6,039 nucleotides of DNA from Halomonas sp. Lineage in GTDB: Bacteria > Pseudomonadota > Gammaproteobacteria > Pseudomonadales > Halomonadaceae. The stretch lies in NCBI GenBank assembly GCA_007129225.1, contig SKVX01000349.1:1-6039 (forward strand), written 5' to 3'. The notes below the pieces were generated by a model. The model ran no database searches and was not told the origin of the DNA. It worked only from the letters and a program-made list of their open reading frames with translations. Made by a program: the position numbers and the translations under genes. Numbering within the stretch: the stretch's first letter is position 1; every line of letters begins with the position of its first letter. Below, one piece after another: positions 5,896-6,039 of the stretch.

Positions 5896-5929
5896 TTGTC
5901 ACCGAAGTGTCATCCGCTCTCCCTATAGT
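5896..5929 (+). promoter_or_regulatory. Main Pho box and -10 of the probable pstS promoter
   Basis: TTGTCAC-CGAA-GTGTCAT (5896-5913) gives two PhoB half-sites, each 6 of 7 to CTGTCAY, with the 4-base gap. Exactly ten bases later is TATAGT (5924-5929), the same hexamer at the same distance as in the E. coli phoA promoter. Transcription would begin near 5936-5937. This is the arrangement expected for a PhoB-activated gene without a -35. Confidence 0.85.
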
Positions 5930-6006
5930 CGCAGCCATCGGTCATCGCGAATGTGATCGAGATTCCAAGCTGGATGCCAGCGCTGCGAAATAGTGGAGAG
6001 AGAAAC

Positions 6007-6039
6007 ATGAAACTGAAGGTAATGGCTGCTGCCGTCATC
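6007..6039 (+). CDS. pstS: Probable phosphate ABC transporter substrate-binding protein PstS, 3' truncated
   Basis: Only eleven codons are present (MKLKVMAAAVI). They form a positively charged n-region and the beginning of a hydrophobic core, as in an exported-protein signal peptide. The frame is open to the window edge, and GGAG (5995-5998) lies eight bases before the ATG. The identity rests on context: a strong Pho box with -10 about 70 bases upstream, plus a signal peptide of the kind found in periplasmic phosphate-binding proteins. If right, pstCAB should follow. Other Pho-regulon exported proteins, such as an alkaline phosphatase or phosphate-selective porin, would also fit. Confidence 0.55.
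   Translation, partial: MKLKVMAAAVI

Larger units (their letters stand above)
5645..6006. other. 362-bp divergent intergenic region between the lipoprotein and probable pstS
   Basis: The left end holds the AGGAGG Shine-Dalgarno of the lipoprotein. The middle (about 5680-5850) has no convincing gene or promoter. It contains two short hairpins, GCCGG-GAA-CCGGC (5716-5728) and GAATCC-AGCC-GGATTC (5782-5797), of unknown meaning. The right part (5851-5936) is a cluster of PhoB half-sites with a -10. It is followed by a leader of about 70 bases and GGAG (5995-5998) eight bases before ATG 6007. Open frames across the region have no protein-like character. Confidence 0.7.

Noticed and set aside
5454..5993. 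179-codon open frame across the lipoprotein gene and the pstS promoter
   Set aside because: It begins opposite the tandem repeat, runs through the Pho boxes and has no recognisable protein features.

Overview
The window is a GC-rich (roughly 60% or more by eye), gene-dense piece of a bacterial chromosome. The protein types, signal sequences and PhoB-type operators point to a gammaproteobacterium. A marine or halophilic lineage such as Halomonadaceae would fit, but that is inference, since no rRNA or marker gene is present. There is no sign of mobile elements, CRISPR or tRNA.

Layout. Positions 1-630 (+) hold the 3' two thirds of an NDUFA9-like atypical SDR gene. It converges on a two-gene minus-strand operon: a Na+/phosphate (NptA/YjbB-type) symporter (2572-1364) followed 26 bp later by a stand-alone PhoU-like protein (1337-657). 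Upstream of the symporter are two Pho boxes in tandem, each with a T-A-N3-T hexamer exactly 10 bp downstream. Next come a yeast-Fcy1-type cytosine deaminase (3159-2722, -) and a divergent NAD(P)H-dependent FMN reductase (3323-3916, +). Two minus-strand envelope genes follow: an unrecognised exported protein (about 4849-3953) and a HEAT-like lipoprotein (5644-5063). The lipoprotein starts at TTG and carries a 15-bp tandem repeat encoding a QAEAP linker. The last 360 bp are a promoter region with a near-canonical Pho box and a TATAGT -10. It leads into a truncated gene starting at 6007 that is probably pstS.

How it fits together. The clearest theme is phosphate starvation. Two phosphate uptake routes, a secondary Na+/Pi symporter with its own PhoU-like partner and (probably) the high-affinity Pst ABC system, sit about 3.3 kb apart and diverge from each other. 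Both are preceded by PhoB operators visible in the sequence. Between them lie four genes with no obvious phosphate role. A degenerate Pho-box-like 18-mer lies before the deaminase gene. I found no wholly new multi-gene system. The most notable items are the split symporter/PhoU pair with tandem Pho boxes, the loss of acidic residues from the second PhoU motif, the eukaryote-like cytosine deaminase, and the uncharacterised exported protein.
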